Source: Vibrio mangrovi (lineage in GTDB: Bacteria > Pseudomonadota > Gammaproteobacteria > Enterobacterales > Vibrionaceae). From it: 64,000 bases of DNA. The stretch is taken from contig NZ_AP024884.1 in the NCBI RefSeq assembly GCF_024346955.1, positions 744,001-808,000 on the forward strand, read 5' to 3'. Below, in pieces: positions 62,708-64,000 of this stretch (its first letter is position 1; each line of letters starts with the position of its first letter). A program made the position numbers and the translations under genes. The notes beneath the pieces are model-generated. The model made no database searches, had not been told where the DNA came from, and was given only the letters and a program-made list of their open reading frames with translations.

Positions 62708-63997
62708 TCATTTGAGCCAAATTGGGCTTGTAATCGTTGTTCGTTGCAAATGGAGATTATCATCAACCTCAGTTCCGATAATATGAACCCATACCGGCCC
62801 TGATGGAATATCCTGAGCTGGAATCCGGAATAAACCAATCGCATTGTCACCTTTCCAAGACCGGATAGTCTCGCCAGGCCGGTTCAGTTGCATTTCTTCA
62901 ACCGACCCGGAATCAGCGTCAAGTTTGATAGATAGCATTTTCGATTTATCAACCGTATCGCCAAACATTGCCGAACCAGAATATAGTTCGACATTAAACG
63001 GCATCATATATGCCGCTAATGTTCTTCTCGCACGAAGAGCTTCCATAATTCCCTGATGTGAGCGTTCTTTGGCAAAAACAACCGTTGTTCTCAAACCAAA
63101 TGGAATAAAATCAAAATGCCGGTCTGATGATGAAATAGCTGCCAGCCATTTACCGTTTGCCAAAGCATCTTCCCACTCGGGAACCGTAACCGTCTGAGTA
63201 TCAAGACGCAGTTTTGGTTGTTCGCAAATCGGAGATAACGCCCATTGACCACTGATTGAGTAAAAATCAGGGCCAACCTCAGCCCCGATCCATACATCAT
63301 CCTGACCATTTCCACGGTAATCAAAATAGTTCCGGGATAAAAAAGCAGGAAGACTATCACGTTTCTGCTCATTAAATTTTGGATCAACAATCAACGTTCG
63401 CCAAGGATGGGCAGTAATACCGACAGCCCCGACTTTCGCCATAAACCGCGCCAGTTCATCTGGTGTACGACATTGATCAGCAAGACAATAACGTGATTCA
63501 CCCGGTGGTAAAATCACAACTCTATGCCCGTAATCTTTTTTATCTGCATCCAGCCAATAACAGCTTTGCATGGAACTACCCCACTCGTAGCCGTAAAATG
63601 TTATCATGTCCTCAGGACGATATCGTTGTGCTGATGCAATGACCTTGTGCCATTGTTGCTCACTTGCTTTTTTATAAGGTGGCAGAGGATGTCTCAGGTG
63701 TTCAGTCACGGCGGCAAAGTCAAGACCGGCCTGATAGGCTTCTGTAAACTGTTCCGATGCGGAGAATGAACGACAGCCCGGTGAGAGACATATGGAATCA
63801 AAGCTAGCTGTTTTTGAGTGAATGTGAAGATCTCCTCTCAGTTTAAACAACCGAGAATAAGGAGAGATACTGTTCTCTTGCGCTGAAACGACTACAGGCA
63901 CAAATACCAGGTAAAAGGCAGAAACAGACAAAAAAAATAACTTCCGGAGTTGCCAGACAGACTTCAAAAAAATGATTTTCAACCTCACAGTCATCAT
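62708..63997 (-). CDS. Secreted PHP/DUF3604-type metal-dependent phosphoesterase-like protein
   Basis: 429 residues from the ATG at 63997; the frame stays open to the window edge, so an upstream start is possible. A signal/anchor segment (about 19-40, ending VSAQ) is followed by PHP motifs: RGDLHIHSK, VTEHLRH, ITAHPWR and SSSDRHF. These His/Asp residues bind metals in PHP enzymes. It may be exported. First visible gene of the minus-strand operon (next gene 67 bases on). Confidence 0.75.
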   Translation of the reverse strand: MMTVRLKIIFLKSVWQLRKLFFLSVSAFYLVFVPVVVSAQENSISPYSRLFKLRGDLHIHSKTASFDSICLSPGCRSFSASEQFTEAYQAGLDFAAVTEHLRHPLPPYKKASEQQWHKVIASAQRYRPEDMITFYGYEWGSSMQSCYWLDADKKDYGHRVVILPPGESRYCLADQCRTPDELARFMAKVGAVGITAHPWRTLIVDPKFNEQKRDSLPAFLSRNYFDYRGNGQDDVWIGAEVGPDFYSISGQWALSPICEQPKLRLDTQTVTVPEWEDALANGKWLAAISSSDRHFDFIPFGLRTTVVFAKERSHQGIMEALRARRTLAAYMMPFNVELYSGSAMFGDTVDKSKMLSIKLDADSGSVEEMQLNRPGETIRSWKGDNAIGLFRIPAQDIPSGPVWVHIIGTEVDDNLHLQRTTITSPIWLK

Positions 63998-64000
63998 TGA

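Overview
The window looks like a chromosomal segment of a Vibrionaceae bacterium, most likely Vibrio. The main evidence is a divergent cra / fruBKA fructose operon with Cra-type operators, XylR/XylB, PBP1C with alpha-2-macroglobulin, a POT peptide transporter, a CspA-type protein, and a short ERIC-like intergenic palindrome with TATACCC/GGGTATA ends. A GH10 xylanase, a GH5 cellulase, a secreted beta-helix protein and xylose genes suggest a plant- or algal-polysaccharide user. The species cannot be fixed from sequence alone. No rRNA, tRNA, CRISPR array or intact transposase was seen.

Layout. 1-6.8 kb: a membrane protein running off the left edge and overlapping a membrane-anchored GH25 lysozyme, a lipoprotein hydrolase, and small membrane/zinc-ribbon/DUF4231 genes. 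7-14.6 kb: a chemoreceptor, then cra facing fruBKA. 14.7-25 kb (minus strand): modular xylanase, a lipoprotein with a zinc-protease-like domain, and pbpC with a bacterial alpha-2-macroglobulin. 25.5-36 kb: a mosaic accessory region with a cold-shock gene, a decayed DUF3307 fragment, an acetyltransferase, a periplasmic B3-like MBL-fold enzyme, a methyltransferase, a LysR/SDR pair, an AT-rich HEPN + two-TM pair, and a SatD/DUF3307 pair preceded by iterated operators. 36-44.2 kb: pentapeptide-repeat membrane protein, glycerate kinase, a C4-like structured RNA before a 65-residue gene, a candidate sRNA, two small genes, a nitrilase-family enzyme, and a TetR/FadH pair. 44.3-45.9 kb: an orphan type III effector (M91/NleD-like) with its chaperone. 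45.9-52.7 kb: beta-helix protein, a three-gene DUF6765/lipoprotein/helical operon, a hydrolase and DUF1353. 53-59.4 kb: GH5 cellulase, POT transporter, xylB and xylR. 59.5-64 kb: a minus-strand operon (PHP-like esterase, APH-like kinase, NodU-type carbamoyltransferase) continuing past the right edge, probably biosynthetic.

How genes work together. FruA/FruB import and phosphorylate fructose, FruK makes fructose-1,6-bisphosphate, and Cra senses the pathway. GH10 and GH5 enzymes would release xylo- and cello-oligosaccharides, while XylB/XylR handle xylose. PbpC and alpha-2-macroglobulin probably guard or repair the envelope. The best candidates for under-described biology are the HEPN/two-TM pair, the SatD/DUF3307 pair (cyclase-like motifs, an HTH and a membrane partner), the orphan T3SS effector/chaperone pair, the C4-like RNA with its small gene, and the carbamoyltransferase operon.
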